NCBI RefSeq assembly: GCF_002157225.2
Contig: NZ_CP020038.1
Coordinates: 2,131,001-2,195,000, forward strand
Origin: Agarilytica rhodophyticola
GTDB taxonomy: Bacteria > Pseudomonadota > Gammaproteobacteria > Pseudomonadales > Cellvibrionaceae
Reading direction: 5' to 3'
Length of the DNA stretch: 64,000 bases
The notes below the pieces were generated by a model. That model made no database searches and had not been told where the DNA came from. It saw only the letters and a list, made by a program, of their open reading frames with translations. Every line of letters starts with the position of its first letter. Position 1 is the stretch's first letter. Below, in pieces: positions 1 through 8,366 of this stretch. A program made the position numbers and the translations under genes.

Positions 1-1378
1 TTACCAAACCTAATCCCCAAAGGGGAGGGGTTCGCCACTCGTGTGCTGTTGCCTGGAATTCAATGGCAGTTTGCTTAGGAGCCGTTTGGTTACCTATTGA
101 TGTGTGTGAAAAATCTGCGAGGTCATCACCCATATCGTGTAGAAGTAAGTCTGTAAAAGGTTCTATTGCTTGGTTGGCGAGTTGAGGAAAATCTACATGC
201 TCGACAGTAGTATAGGACTTAACATGGCAAGCATTACATCCGGCATTATTAAATAATTGTTCACCAGCTTGTACGCTTTGAGCATTAGGATTACGGCGCT
301 GTGGTACTGCTAAGTGACTGGCATAAAACTCTATGTTATCGAGCACTGAAGTGGCGACTTCATAGGGATAGTCGCTCATGCTATCACCGTTGCCGTTGGG
401 TGAATTTAAACAGTCTACTTGGTGGCTGATACATCCTTCTTGCAAGAAAATTTCTGTTGTTAGCCCCATATCATTATTAAAGGCTGCGGCAGCTTGTTGC
501 CTTACTGAAGGTTGTCCTGCTTTCCAACCGAAACGACCGAGTTTTGTTTGTTGATTTACAGCATCCCATACGGTGTTGGCTTTGCCAGAGATTCCATTAT
601 TGTCGCTATCTGCGATATCTTGCTGGCTGCGGATAATATCTTCATCAATAAGGGCGAGTAAACCTAAACCAATCATCGGTTGTGTGACCCGCGCCGAGAA
701 TATGGTGTCGCTGTTAAAGTCGTAGCCTGAGCTTGCGTAGGTGCTTTCGAATTGCCATTCGGGTTTACGCAATTCTACGCTAAAACCGTCTTCAAAAGTG
801 ATGTTGTGATAAGTGTAGCTAACCGCTAAGTTCACCTCGTTTTGAATATTGAAAATCGATCGCTGTTGCAGCTGGCCGCCGACGTTTGTATCGCCAACAT
901 TAGCTAAGCGGCCTACCATCATGTCTGTTCTTTGTTGTTCGCTAATGTCGGATTTTGCTGCTTTAAATAAAATTGTGGAAAAATCATTTTCACTAGCCGA
1001 GCCGGTATCGCCAGGAGCATGTCCACGACCATCCCGTATATGGCAGTTTTGACAAGCATTATTATTAAACAGGGGGCCTAAACCATCGCGTAGTTCAGTG
1101 CTAGAGGTTTTTTCCACCCATGGATTTTCAAAGAAATCATCGCCAATGTTAAATTGTCGAATCTTTTCTACATCAGTTAAATTAGCCACATGAGAAGAAA
1201 AAGAATTTGAGGTGGTATTGTTTACACGTGTGCTATCTTGCGCGATAACGGGAGTGGGCGTTGGTGAGGTAGTGCTTCCGTTGTTTTGCTGATTGTTACT
1301 ATTATCGTTACCACCGCTGCCACTGCATGAAAATAAATTAAATAAGGCGAGGCCTAGAATTATACTGTTTGTTTTCAT
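1..1378 (-). CDS. Di-haem cytochrome c oxidoreductase (DHOR, thiol-oxidoreductase-like) lipoprotein, 3' end cut by window edge
   Basis: Reading the minus strand from an ATG at 1378 gives an open frame of 459 codons that runs off the left edge. The N-terminus has a hydrophobic segment ending in a lipobox-like LFSC, then a Ser/Asn/Gly/Pro/Thr linker. Two CxxCH haem c motifs are visible (CQNCH near residue 110 and CNACH near residue 385), and the frame ends in EWRTPPLWGLGLV, typical of the DHOR family (Pfam 06537). It lies 116 bp downstream of the imelysin gene on the same strand, behind a Fur box, so the pair is probably one iron-responsive operon. Expected location is periplasmic and lipid-anchored. 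DHOR proteins often accompany imelysins, but their electron partner and substrate are poorly defined. Confidence 0.88.
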   Translation of the reverse strand, partial: MKTNSIILGLALFNLFSCSGSGGNDNSNNQQNNGSTTSPTPTPVIAQDSTRVNNTTSNSFSSHVANLTDVEKIRQFNIGDDFFENPWVEKTSSTELRDGLGPLFNNNACQNCHIRDGRGHAPGDTGSASENDFSTILFKAAKSDISEQQRTDMMVGRLANVGDTNVGGQLQQRSIFNIQNEVNLAVSYTYHNITFEDGFSVELRKPEWQFESTYASSGYDFNSDTIFSARVTQPMIGLGLLALIDEDIIRSQQDIADSDNNGISGKANTVWDAVNQQTKLGRFGWKAGQPSVRQQAAAAFNNDMGLTTEIFLQEGCISHQVDCLNSPNGNGDSMSDYPYEVATSVLDNIEFYASHLAVPQRRNPNAQSVQAGEQLFNNAGCNACHVKSYTTVEHVDFPQLANQAIEPFTDLLLHDMGDDLADFSHTSIGNQTAPKQTAIEFQATAHEWRTPPLWGLGLV

Positions 1379-1399
1379 TGTACTTTATTGTGATCGAAG

Positions 1400-1425
1400 T
1401 TATTGCGCCTTTGTAGGCGCAATAA
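1400..1425 (-). terminator. Intra-operon hairpin between imelysin and DHOR genes
   Basis: Two 10-base arms (TTATTGCGCC and GGCGCAATAA) with a 6-nt loop form a perfect hairpin. There is no following T-run on the minus strand, so it is more likely a 3' stability or processing element, or a weak attenuator between imelysin and DHOR, than a full terminator. Confidence 0.45.
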
Positions 1426-1494
1426 AGGAAGGAAATTAAATGAGTATGAACCGTACCCTAAGTACTATTGTTAGTCGCGGTTAGCTGCCACTAA

Positions 1495-2793
1495 TTAGTC
1501 GCCGTCGCCGCCACCGTTAACATTGAGTTCTTCTAATGATAACGCCTCTCTGGCAAGGTTTAATTCTAAACCTAATTGGATTAAATCGAGGCTTGCTGAG
1601 TTTGCGTTATCAAATTCTGTATTACCTTGTCCCAAACCAATAATCTGATCAAAACGTATGGTATTGTTAGTACGTTCACCAGTTTCTAAAATTTGTGACA
1701 TTTTGCTTTCAATGTTAATCATTAACATATCAATGGTTTCATATAAATTTTGATCGCGTTCTCGCAGTAAATCACCAAAGCCTGCTCCGCTATTTTCTTT
1801 GTAAGTGCCGTAGAAGGCGTTTTTTATCCCTTGGAAATTATGATAAATCGCCACATGGCTTAAATCACTAAAGCAGTCATGTTCTTCTTCTGGGTCGCCG
1901 GTTTCTAAGGCTGTGCCCATACGTGCCGAAGCCAGTTCGTCGTCAGCCATAACTTTCATCGAACCAACAATATAAGCCAGTGCTTTGTCGGAGTTGACAA
2001 AGTTATTGGCCAAGGTGCCTTCTGTTTGTATCGCTTCAGGGCTCCACTCGGCAACCATTGCCGTTAGGTCATCTACTAATAATTCCGTCACCACCCTTAG
2101 ATACTGTGCTCGACGTTCGCAATTACCGTTGCTACAACTATCTGTACTGTAATCACTTGCTGGTCGCACGCCAGCACCAGCATTAACGCCATTTAAATCT
2201 TGTCCCCATAATAAAAATTCAATGGCATGGATACCCGTAGCGACATTCGCGTCATCATTATTTAAACCATTTTGTGATGTTAAGAACGCTTTGGTAATCA
2301 TGTTGCTGCTGGCAATAATATTATTGCTACTGTCATCTTGTGTGTAGTCGATCAAGCCCTCTGCTAGTGGCCAGGCATTTACCTGTCCCTCCCAGGCATC
2401 CACACTTTCGATACCGCTAACACCGGTATTAGTGTTGAGGGTGATATCTGTATCCCAACGCATGACTTCACTTTGTTGGTAGGGAATACGCAGCGCTTTA
2501 TAGGCTGTTTTAGCCTGTGTCAAATTGTCTTCATTGGGTTGATCCAAAAAAGTGCTAATGGCTGTTTGAAGTGTTTGTGCAGCACTTAGTGAATCTGAAT
2601 AAGCTGAATGTGCAATTGTTACATAGTTATCAATCACTGCTTTTTCTGTTACTGGTTGAGGTGTGGGTGAGGCAGATGACGATCCGCCTGAAGTGCCGCC
2701 CGACGAATTATTACTGCCGTTGCATGCGGTGATGATGGTTGCTGCACTGATAAATAGTAAAAATGCAGGTGTTAAGAACGAGTGCCCTTGCAT
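1495..2793 (-). CDS. Imelysin (peptidase M75 / IrpA-like) iron-regulated lipoprotein
   Basis: A 432-residue exported protein. A lipoprotein signal ends at ITAC (Cys24) and is followed by a Ser/Gly/Pro linker to about residue 50. The imelysin signature GxHxxE is present as GIHAIE at about 187-192, followed by FLLWGQD, characteristic of the family. Imelysin/IrpA/EfeO-like proteins are periplasmic or surface proteins involved in iron uptake; most are not active peptidases despite the M75 name. The gene is first in an operon with the di-haem oxidoreductase, and a Fur-box match lies 37-51 bp upstream of its start, so induction under iron limitation is expected. Sure of the family; the substrate is inferred. 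Confidence 0.92.
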   Translation of the reverse strand: MQGHSFLTPAFLLFISAATIITACNGSNNSSGGTSGGSSSASPTPQPVTEKAVIDNYVTIAHSAYSDSLSAAQTLQTAISTFLDQPNEDNLTQAKTAYKALRIPYQQSEVMRWDTDITLNTNTGVSGIESVDAWEGQVNAWPLAEGLIDYTQDDSSNNIIASSNMITKAFLTSQNGLNNDDANVATGIHAIEFLLWGQDLNGVNAGAGVRPASDYSTDSCSNGNCERRAQYLRVVTELLVDDLTAMVAEWSPEAIQTEGTLANNFVNSDKALAYIVGSMKVMADDELASARMGTALETGDPEEEHDCFSDLSHVAIYHNFQGIKNAFYGTYKENSGAGFGDLLRERDQNLYETIDMLMINIESKMSQILETGERTNNTIRFDQIIGLGQGNTEFDNANSASLDLIQLGLELNLAREALSLEELNVNGGGDGD

Positions 2794-2829
2794 TATATGA
2801 ATTCCCCTAATAATATTTGATAATCTAAA

Positions 2830-2844
2830 TAATAATGATTATCA
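2830..2844. promoter_or_regulatory. Fur box (ferric uptake regulator operator)
   Basis: TAATAATGATTATCA matches the 7-1-7 Fur core TGATAATnATTATCA at all but one position. It lies in the 89-bp gap between the divergent imelysin (start 2793) and hydroxylase (start 2883) genes, and an imelysin/di-haem oxidoreductase operon is a usual Fur target. Binding is inferred from sequence only. Confidence 0.75.
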
Positions 2845-2882
2845 TAATCGTGTGTTTTAACGATTTCAAGTAAAGTGCTTCC

Positions 2883-3845
2883 GTGATTTCTGATACTGCT
2901 AATTTTGCCTCTGTATTTGTTGCTGTAGTAGCAGAGCCGATTACGTTTTTGGCGAGCCCGCATAAACGTATTTTTTGGCTGTATCTACTCAGTAGTGCCT
3001 TTATCGCAATCGTTGTGATGTGGATTAAAAAGGATTCATTGCGGTTAGTTGTTCAGAAGGTGGTAACTCCGCGTTTATGGTTACATCGCTCCAGCTTGCA
3101 TGACTTTCAGTGGCTTTTTTTTAATCATGCTTTGCGGGTGTTCCTGGTAGTTCCTATTCTCGGTGGGAGTCTATCTCTTGCTATTATTATAAATCGCTGG
3201 CTTTTGCAGACATTTGGCCCTGGAAATTTTTGGTTGCTACCTGAGATTTGGGTATCGCTAGCGTTTACGGTAGTGCTCTTTTTAGCTGAGGACTTCTCTC
3301 GCTTTCTCACTCACTACGCCTTTCATAAAATCCCCCATTTATGGCGTTTTCACGCTGTGCATCATAGTGCAGAGATATTAACACCTGTCACTCTCTATCG
3401 TATTCATTGGTTGGAGATGATGGTTAGCAGCGTTAGAGGGCTTGTGGTACTGGCATCGGTGAGTGCTGTGTTTATGTATTGCCTCGACAATCCAATAGGC
3501 CTCATCGATATCCTCGGTGTAAGTGTTTTTCACTTCTTTTTTAATATGCTCGGAGCAAATTTAAGGCATAGCCATGTCTGGTTAGGCTTCGGTAAATTTG
3601 AAAAATGGCTGGTTAGCCCTGCGCAACATCAGATTCATCACAGTGTTGATGCGGCGCATATTGATAAGAATTTTGGTGCTACTCTTGCCATATGGGATCG
3701 TATGTTTGGCTCGTGGCTAGCGAGCAAGCGGCAAGAAGTAACACATTTTGGTCTTGTTGCAAAACAAGCCGAGACCCTGCAATCTCTGCCGGAGAACTTC
3801 TGGGGACAGTGTTATAAAAATATCTATTATAAAAATAAAAGCTAG
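2883..3845 (+). CDS. Fatty acid hydroxylase / sterol desaturase superfamily membrane protein
   Basis: A 320-residue integral membrane protein starting with GTG. It carries the eight-histidine di-iron arrangement of the family (Pfam 04116): HYAFH (144-148), HAVHH (157-161), HSH (229-231) and HQIHH (249-253). Hydrophobic stretches lie near residues 30-47, 85-103, 122-137 and 182-225. Such enzymes use O2 and a di-iron centre to hydroxylate or desaturate lipids; the substrate cannot be read from sequence. It is divergent from the imelysin operon and shares the control region with the Fur box, so an iron-dependent oxygenase may be co-regulated with iron uptake (inference). It converges on the next minus-strand gene through a hairpin at 3859-3882. 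Confidence 0.9.
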   Translation: MISDTANFASVFVAVVAEPITFLASPHKRIFWLYLLSSAFIAIVVMWIKKDSLRLVVQKVVTPRLWLHRSSLHDFQWLFFNHALRVFLVVPILGGSLSLAIIINRWLLQTFGPGNFWLLPEIWVSLAFTVVLFLAEDFSRFLTHYAFHKIPHLWRFHAVHHSAEILTPVTLYRIHWLEMMVSSVRGLVVLASVSAVFMYCLDNPIGLIDILGVSVFHFFFNMLGANLRHSHVWLGFGKFEKWLVSPAQHQIHHSVDAAHIDKNFGATLAIWDRMFGSWLASKRQEVTHFGLVAKQAETLQSLPENFWGQCYKNIYYKNKS

Positions 3846-3858
3846 CCTAGTTGTTAAA

Positions 3859-3882
3859 GAGCCATTGCTTACGCAATGGCTC
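3859..3882. terminator. Bidirectional hairpin between convergent genes
   Basis: GAGCCATTGC-TTAC-GCAATGGCTC, a perfect 10-bp stem with a 4-nt loop. It spans the stop codon of the minus-strand gene (3869-3871) and lies 13 bp after the hydroxylase stop. No strong T-run on either strand, so termination strength is uncertain. Confidence 0.5.
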
Positions 3883-4222
3883 GCTGGTCTTGAAATTGAA
3901 TCTCTTTTTCGTGCCACTGATTGTTTTCAAATACATACAAGGATTCTGCACCAATAGCTGAGCTATAGGCCATAAGTAAGCTGTGGTGGCTGTGGTCTAT
4001 TGGGCGCGCCTCATTCCATCGATATCCCCAATGAAAGTGAAATGAAATCACGGCATCTTTTTCTAGACGATTAAGATCTCCCATGGTCAGTAACTTTCTT
4101 ACGGCATCAGTTGTTGTGTAATAATTGCGCAACACATCGCCAATGTTGGATCTTTGCTTAGAATGACAAACAATGGAGGTGTATTGATTTTTCTCTTTAA
4201 TGGCGATGATGCAGTATGTCAT
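3869..4222 (-). CDS. Hypothetical protein, 117 aa
   Basis: I do not recognise a family. The start at 4222 (MTYCIIAIKEK) is chosen because AGGAAA lies 8 nt upstream; an in-frame start at 4264 would add 14 residues with no visible ribosome site. The protein is soluble, without a signal peptide or membrane segment, and has a His-rich middle (SFHFHWGY, DHSHHS). It is a single gene convergent with the hydroxylase, with its stop codon inside a hairpin. The stretch from 4223 to the next gene end at 4587 shows no gene. Confidence 0.6.
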   Translation of the reverse strand: MTYCIIAIKEKNQYTSIVCHSKQRSNIGDVLRNYYTTTDAVRKLLTMGDLNRLEKDAVISFHFHWGYRWNEARPIDHSHHSLLMAYSSAIGAESLYVFENNQWHEKEIQFQDQRAIA

Positions 4223-4528
4223 AACGCTATTTCCTTTAATTATATTAATTCCTGGCATAACCATGGGTCTCTCAAATGAAGTGATATAGTGTCATGAGGT
4301 GGAAAATGGAACTAGTAGACAATTGCGTATTGGTTTGTGAGACATTGTCCATAGGACAGCTTTTTATGGATAAATTAAGCTGTTTTTTATAGCTGTTACC
4401 ATAAATAACGTGTTAATTGAACGCGACCACTGTCAGGCTATTGATGTGCTTAGGTTTTAGCAAATAGTGGCAGAAGCGATTTAGTGAAGTATTTATTTAA
4501 TGTGGATTAGGATAACAATTTTTTACAA

Positions 4529-4557
4529 AAAGAGAGAGCCAAATTGACTCTCTCTTT
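4529..4557 (-). terminator. Rho-independent terminator of the minus-strand metalloprotease
   Basis: Arms AAAGAGAGAG and CTCTCTCTTT form a perfect 10-bp stem with a 9-nt loop, 30 bp past the stop of the protease gene. The minus strand continues into TTTTTGTAAAAA, a T-run fitting intrinsic termination. Confidence 0.75.
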
Positions 4558-4586
4558 ATTTTATCTGTACAGATAACAGTGAAATA

Positions 4587-6392
4587 CTACTGCTCTTCTA
4601 GCACAACATTATCAATAATAAAGTTTACGCCTCGTTGTGGACCGAAGAAATAAAGGCGGGCGTCCTGGATTTCTCCTGTAGCTTGCACACTAATCGCACC
4701 ACTTAACTCTGTCCAATTAAGACCGACGCGCTTAATGTCAAAACGCTGCCAGTTGCTGCCTCGGTCATCTCTAAAGAAAAGACGTGCTTCAACATTTTGC
4801 TCGCCTCGTGAGACGTCAGTCAGCCTTGTCCAAGCACTAAGTTGATAAACCTTATTTGATGCTACTCTGCTAGTAATACGTTGCATTGGGCCATCGTACC
4901 AAACTGCACGACTAAACGTTCTTAGGCTGTAATTACCTTCTTGCTGTGCTTCGCTAATAGCGCCGATAGAACCATAGAACCCTGTTTCCCAATTGGCTGA
5001 GGTTCCGTCTTCAAAATTACCGTTGAGTACCACATTAGGTGAGGTGTTGCCGCCACCATTACCCGGTTGATTTACCTTAACTGGAACAATGCTTACTTGA
5101 TCTAGATAGAAGTTTTTATCTTCAGAAGGGCCATAAAAGTGAACAAATAGTTCTCTAATTCTTCCTTCTGCTTGCAGAGTGAACTCACCGCTAATTTCAT
5201 TCCACTCATTACCAGAAATACCAATACGATCAAAAGTAATATAACGTCTCCCTTGATCGTCGGTAATACCTATAGCCATACGTCCTTGATCTGATCCATC
5301 TCCTTGAAGACGCATAGCGGCAGAAATTTTATAAGTATCACCATCGCTGAGTTTACCTAGTAAGTCTTGTGATGCGCCGGAATAGAAAAAGCCGCGGTTG
5401 TTGACTAATAAACTTTGCTCTCCGGTGTAGCGACGAATATTGTCAATGCGTAAACTACTGCTGTTAAACTTATCTAGCCATGCGTTTTGTCCTTCCTCGA
5501 AGCTTGCGTTTTCCACTAAATTATTAGCAATATTTGGCACTGGACGCACAGGGTCTGCTTCTGGCGCTGGTGATCCACCACCGCCGCCGCCACCACCGTT
5601 ATTATTACTCGGTAGGAAGTCTGCAAGTTGGCGGGCAACCGCGTTTACTGCAAATACAGAGTCCGAGCCATCACCGCTATTACGGCTGACTCCGCATGGT
5701 ACGCCACGGCATGTTTGGTCCGGGCTGGAAAAACGATTTACCCTTCTGGCATTAAATACTTGGCTGTAGGCCATAATAGTGGAGAAGTTGTTCTGCACTC
5801 CATAGCCCACACCAAAATCAAAAACGCCACCTGAGCTGTTTTGTCGGCGAGAATGTCCTAGCCCCATGTTGTGTCCCAACTCGTGAGCAAAGGTTGTAGC
5901 TCCACAGTTAGAACCGGAAATAGAAAAGGCGGAATTTTTAGCAAATCTTGAAAGTTGGCCATTGCGACCGCTACCAACGTAGCCGATGCCGCACACGGTG
6001 CCACCGCTTCCTCGCTGAGCTGGTATAAGGATCGCCACCAGGTCGGCGCCATACTCTGCGCGTAACTCATTTACCTGAGCATCTCTGCGCAAGGCATCTA
6101 ACGAACCGCCATCAATAGCATTGACTCCTCTGACGTTTAATTGTTGTGAGTGAACAAGGCGGATACGCAGATCCATTTGGCTATCTTCATAGCTTGTATT
6201 TGAAAATTCAATTAAAGAATTAATATAAGTATCGATTGCGCCATTTCTTTCGCGAGCCGCATCAGATGTGTAGAGAACCATAACATCAACGGTGCTTTGC
6301 GCAAAACTATTCACACTTACCATACTTGAGATAATACAGAAAATATATGTAAAGCCTAGGCTTACAATTTTTCTACTTAGTCTTTGCTTCAT
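4587..6392 (-). CDS. Secreted reprolysin-like (M12B-type) zinc metalloprotease with two C-terminal carbohydrate-binding-like modules
   Basis: A 601-residue exported protein. A signal peptide (hydrophobic about 11-30, cleavage near SFA-QS) is followed directly by the catalytic domain. The extended zinc site HELGHNMGLGH is at 170-180 and the Met-turn IMAY near 205-208. A Gly-rich linker (about 270-280) joins two similar C-terminal beta-sandwich modules of about 150 residues each (NLVENASFEEG and NVVLNGNFEDG), resembling CBM4/9 domains. Unlike the divergent protease at 8367 it has no propeptide between signal and catalytic domain; the gene upstream on the same strand (6747-7445) resembles such a propeptide. 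Probably an extracellular protease targeted to glycan-rich material. Confidence 0.88.
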   Translation of the reverse strand: MKQRLSRKIVSLGFTYIFCIISSMVSVNSFAQSTVDVMVLYTSDAARERNGAIDTYINSLIEFSNTSYEDSQMDLRIRLVHSQQLNVRGVNAIDGGSLDALRRDAQVNELRAEYGADLVAILIPAQRGSGGTVCGIGYVGSGRNGQLSRFAKNSAFSISGSNCGATTFAHELGHNMGLGHSRRQNSSGGVFDFGVGYGVQNNFSTIMAYSQVFNARRVNRFSSPDQTCRGVPCGVSRNSGDGSDSVFAVNAVARQLADFLPSNNNGGGGGGGGSPAPEADPVRPVPNIANNLVENASFEEGQNAWLDKFNSSSLRIDNIRRYTGEQSLLVNNRGFFYSGASQDLLGKLSDGDTYKISAAMRLQGDGSDQGRMAIGITDDQGRRYITFDRIGISGNEWNEISGEFTLQAEGRIRELFVHFYGPSEDKNFYLDQVSIVPVKVNQPGNGGGNTSPNVVLNGNFEDGTSANWETGFYGSIGAISEAQQEGNYSLRTFSRAVWYDGPMQRITSRVASNKVYQLSAWTRLTDVSRGEQNVEARLFFRDDRGSNWQRFDIKRVGLNWTELSGAISVQATGEIQDARLYFFGPQRGVNFIIDNVVLEEQ

Positions 6393-6746
6393 TGTAATTA
6401 CTCTTATTGTAAAAACTCTAATAGTTAATTTTCTAAGTTTGATGATTTAATTTTTATCATCTATTATTTTTATGTGGTAAATCTTTTTCTGATCGAAATA
6501 GAACTCCTGTTTTTTATTGTTAACAGACCCTAGGTAACATCTAAAAAACTCAATTATAAAAAACTCAAGCCGCTTAATATAAAAGCCTAGATATAGAAAC
6601 GGCATAACACTAAAAGCACTTTATTTTAGTGATGCTTGGTATCACTATAACGAATCAACACAAGCCTTTTTCGTTATATTGCCTCGGTTAACCAGGCGAA
6701 GCTAAACGTGTTAACAACTAAAGAACTATGATATTGGTATTCGCAA
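6393..6746. other. 354-bp intergenic region, no gene seen
   Basis: AT-rich spacer between two minus-strand genes. I see no open frame of note and no strong terminator hairpin. It could hold the protease's own promoter, or transcription may read through from 7445; the sequence does not decide. Confidence 0.5.
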
Positions 6747-7445
6747 TCAGCTTGGAGGAATATCGCTATCATCCGGAGTTAAATAAACTTCATCAGTGAC
6801 AGATCGGTTATGTGATTGTGCTATATCATCTTCCGACGCAATCCAGCCTGAACGTTGTCCAGCTTCCAGCACATAGGCACCTTCTGGAGTTGAGAGCGAG
6901 GCAAATGTTCCATGTTCACCTTGTGTAATGGTTACGCTATGCCGTTCGCCATCATCTCCTTGAATAAAAGCCTTAACTGTTTTATCGCCGTTGGGGTGAT
7001 AAATAACGTTATTAACTTTCGCATTGTACTGAGTGTTAATCGCAGGAATTGATATATTAAAGTTTGAATTTTTCTTGAGAGCCTCTATTTCCGAGCGTTC
7101 GATTTCAATAAATGTCCGACTAACGCCGTCGCCATTTAAATGAGAGTATTGCTTCGGCACTTCATTAGTCTCGCTTTGGCTAGACCAGATATTGCCGTTT
7201 GCTCTTGATCTATGGGCAATGCCTTCTTCAGTAATGTCGTTGACAATTTTAGCTTCAGTTTTTTGCGAGATAGAGGCCGGACTTAGCTGCTGCACGTCAG
7301 TAGAACCTGCCGTAGGTTCTGCTACCATTCTATCTGGAACTGCAAGCATTGATTGAGCAGAGGAAGAATCTTCATCTTGAATACCAAAATATATAGCTGC
7401 CCCTACAGCTATTGGACATAACACTAATAGAGAAGACTTAATCAT
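6747..7445 (-). CDS. Exported protein resembling a free-standing reprolysin propeptide
   Basis: A 232-residue protein with one N-terminal membrane/signal segment (about 4-22) and a low-complexity region to about 115. The C-terminal part (about 115-215) has the pattern found ahead of the catalytic domain in bacterial M12B-like proteases: IERSEIEALKK, then a core with HPNGDKTVKAFIQGD, a segment HSVTITQG with TFASLSTPEG, and a closing GWIAS. No protease motif is present. It is transcribed ahead of, and in the same direction as, the propeptide-less protease at 4587-6392. It may act in trans as inhibitor or folding helper for that protease. The similarity is judged by eye; a separate exported protein of unknown role is the alternative. 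Confidence 0.55.
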   Translation of the reverse strand: MIKSSLLVLCPIAVGAAIYFGIQDEDSSSAQSMLAVPDRMVAEPTAGSTDVQQLSPASISQKTEAKIVNDITEEGIAHRSRANGNIWSSQSETNEVPKQYSHLNGDGVSRTFIEIERSEIEALKKNSNFNISIPAINTQYNAKVNNVIYHPNGDKTVKAFIQGDDGERHSVTITQGEHGTFASLSTPEGAYVLEAGQRSGWIASEDDIAQSHNRSVTDEVYLTPDDSDIPPS

Positions 7446-8366
7446 AATTTTGTGCTCAAGTTATAATAATATCAAAATATCGATATGATTCATTCGGGAA
7501 TGTAAAACTTAGAAAAGTACGTTTGATCTAAACATTACAATTTGCGCGGATAGTACCCCGTCATTTAGTGTGATTTAGCGATGTTAGTCACAAACTTGTT
7601 TAGCACAGAAAAGCCAAATAGATAATGTGACAGGGATCTCTATTTATTTTGTTTTTATGCCATCTATACGATCGAAATAACTCGCCTTTATTTAAATAAA
7701 GTCGGTTTATTTAATTGTTGTTGTGGCTTTTTTGATAATTAATACTTTAATTTTCTCAATACTTTTTTATTTTCTAGATAATTAATTTTATGTGCGCTTT
7801 TGGTCTTGGGTTATTCAAATGAAATATTTCAATTAGGGAGCCCAGTAGTAGTCTAACTCTTCTTATAAGCTTACTTTTAATACGAGTTTTCCATAGCATA
7901 TTTCTTTATTAAACTTTAATTGTGTCTACCTCTATTGTTTATTGTTTTAAAAAATTAATGCCAACTGGTTTGGCAGATTAAAAGTGTGTGCTTCGTTTTT
8001 TTGTTTTGATATATCATATCATTTTTGCTTTTTAATTATGGAGATGTGATTTTAGTGTATATGGCTATCGGCTTTTATTTTTAATAATTATTTTTATTAA
8101 TAGTTTTAAATAATTTAAAACTATTAAAATTAAATTTTCTAATAGTAATTTTTTGGAGTTTTTTTATAAAAAAATTTGATCTTCATTTAATTAATATATT
8201 GAACGAGGTGACAGGCTGGTTAATTGTGATGATGTTCAATAAAAGAAAAAACGAGAGGTTTATATTTCTATAATAATTAAATCACTAATGCATTGTTTTA
8301 TATTTGATTGCCCCTTTTTTCGAATCGGTTATCAAAAAAATCTTATCTACTTTTATAGGAGCTTTT
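7446..8366. other. 921-bp very AT-rich divergent intergenic region
   Basis: No plausible gene. By eye it is much more AT-rich than the flanking genes, especially 8080-8180. It holds a 14-bp palindrome TTTATTTAAATAAA at 7687-7700 and 14-base inverted arms at 8097-8110 and 8114-8127 separated by 3 nt. It separates the divergent propeptide-like and protease genes and should contain both promoters; AT-richness of this kind can attract H-NS-type silencers (inference). Confidence 0.6.

Noticed and set aside
5440-5769. 109-codon plus-strand frame with a proline run
   Set aside because: Antisense shadow of the Gly-rich linker of the metalloprotease.
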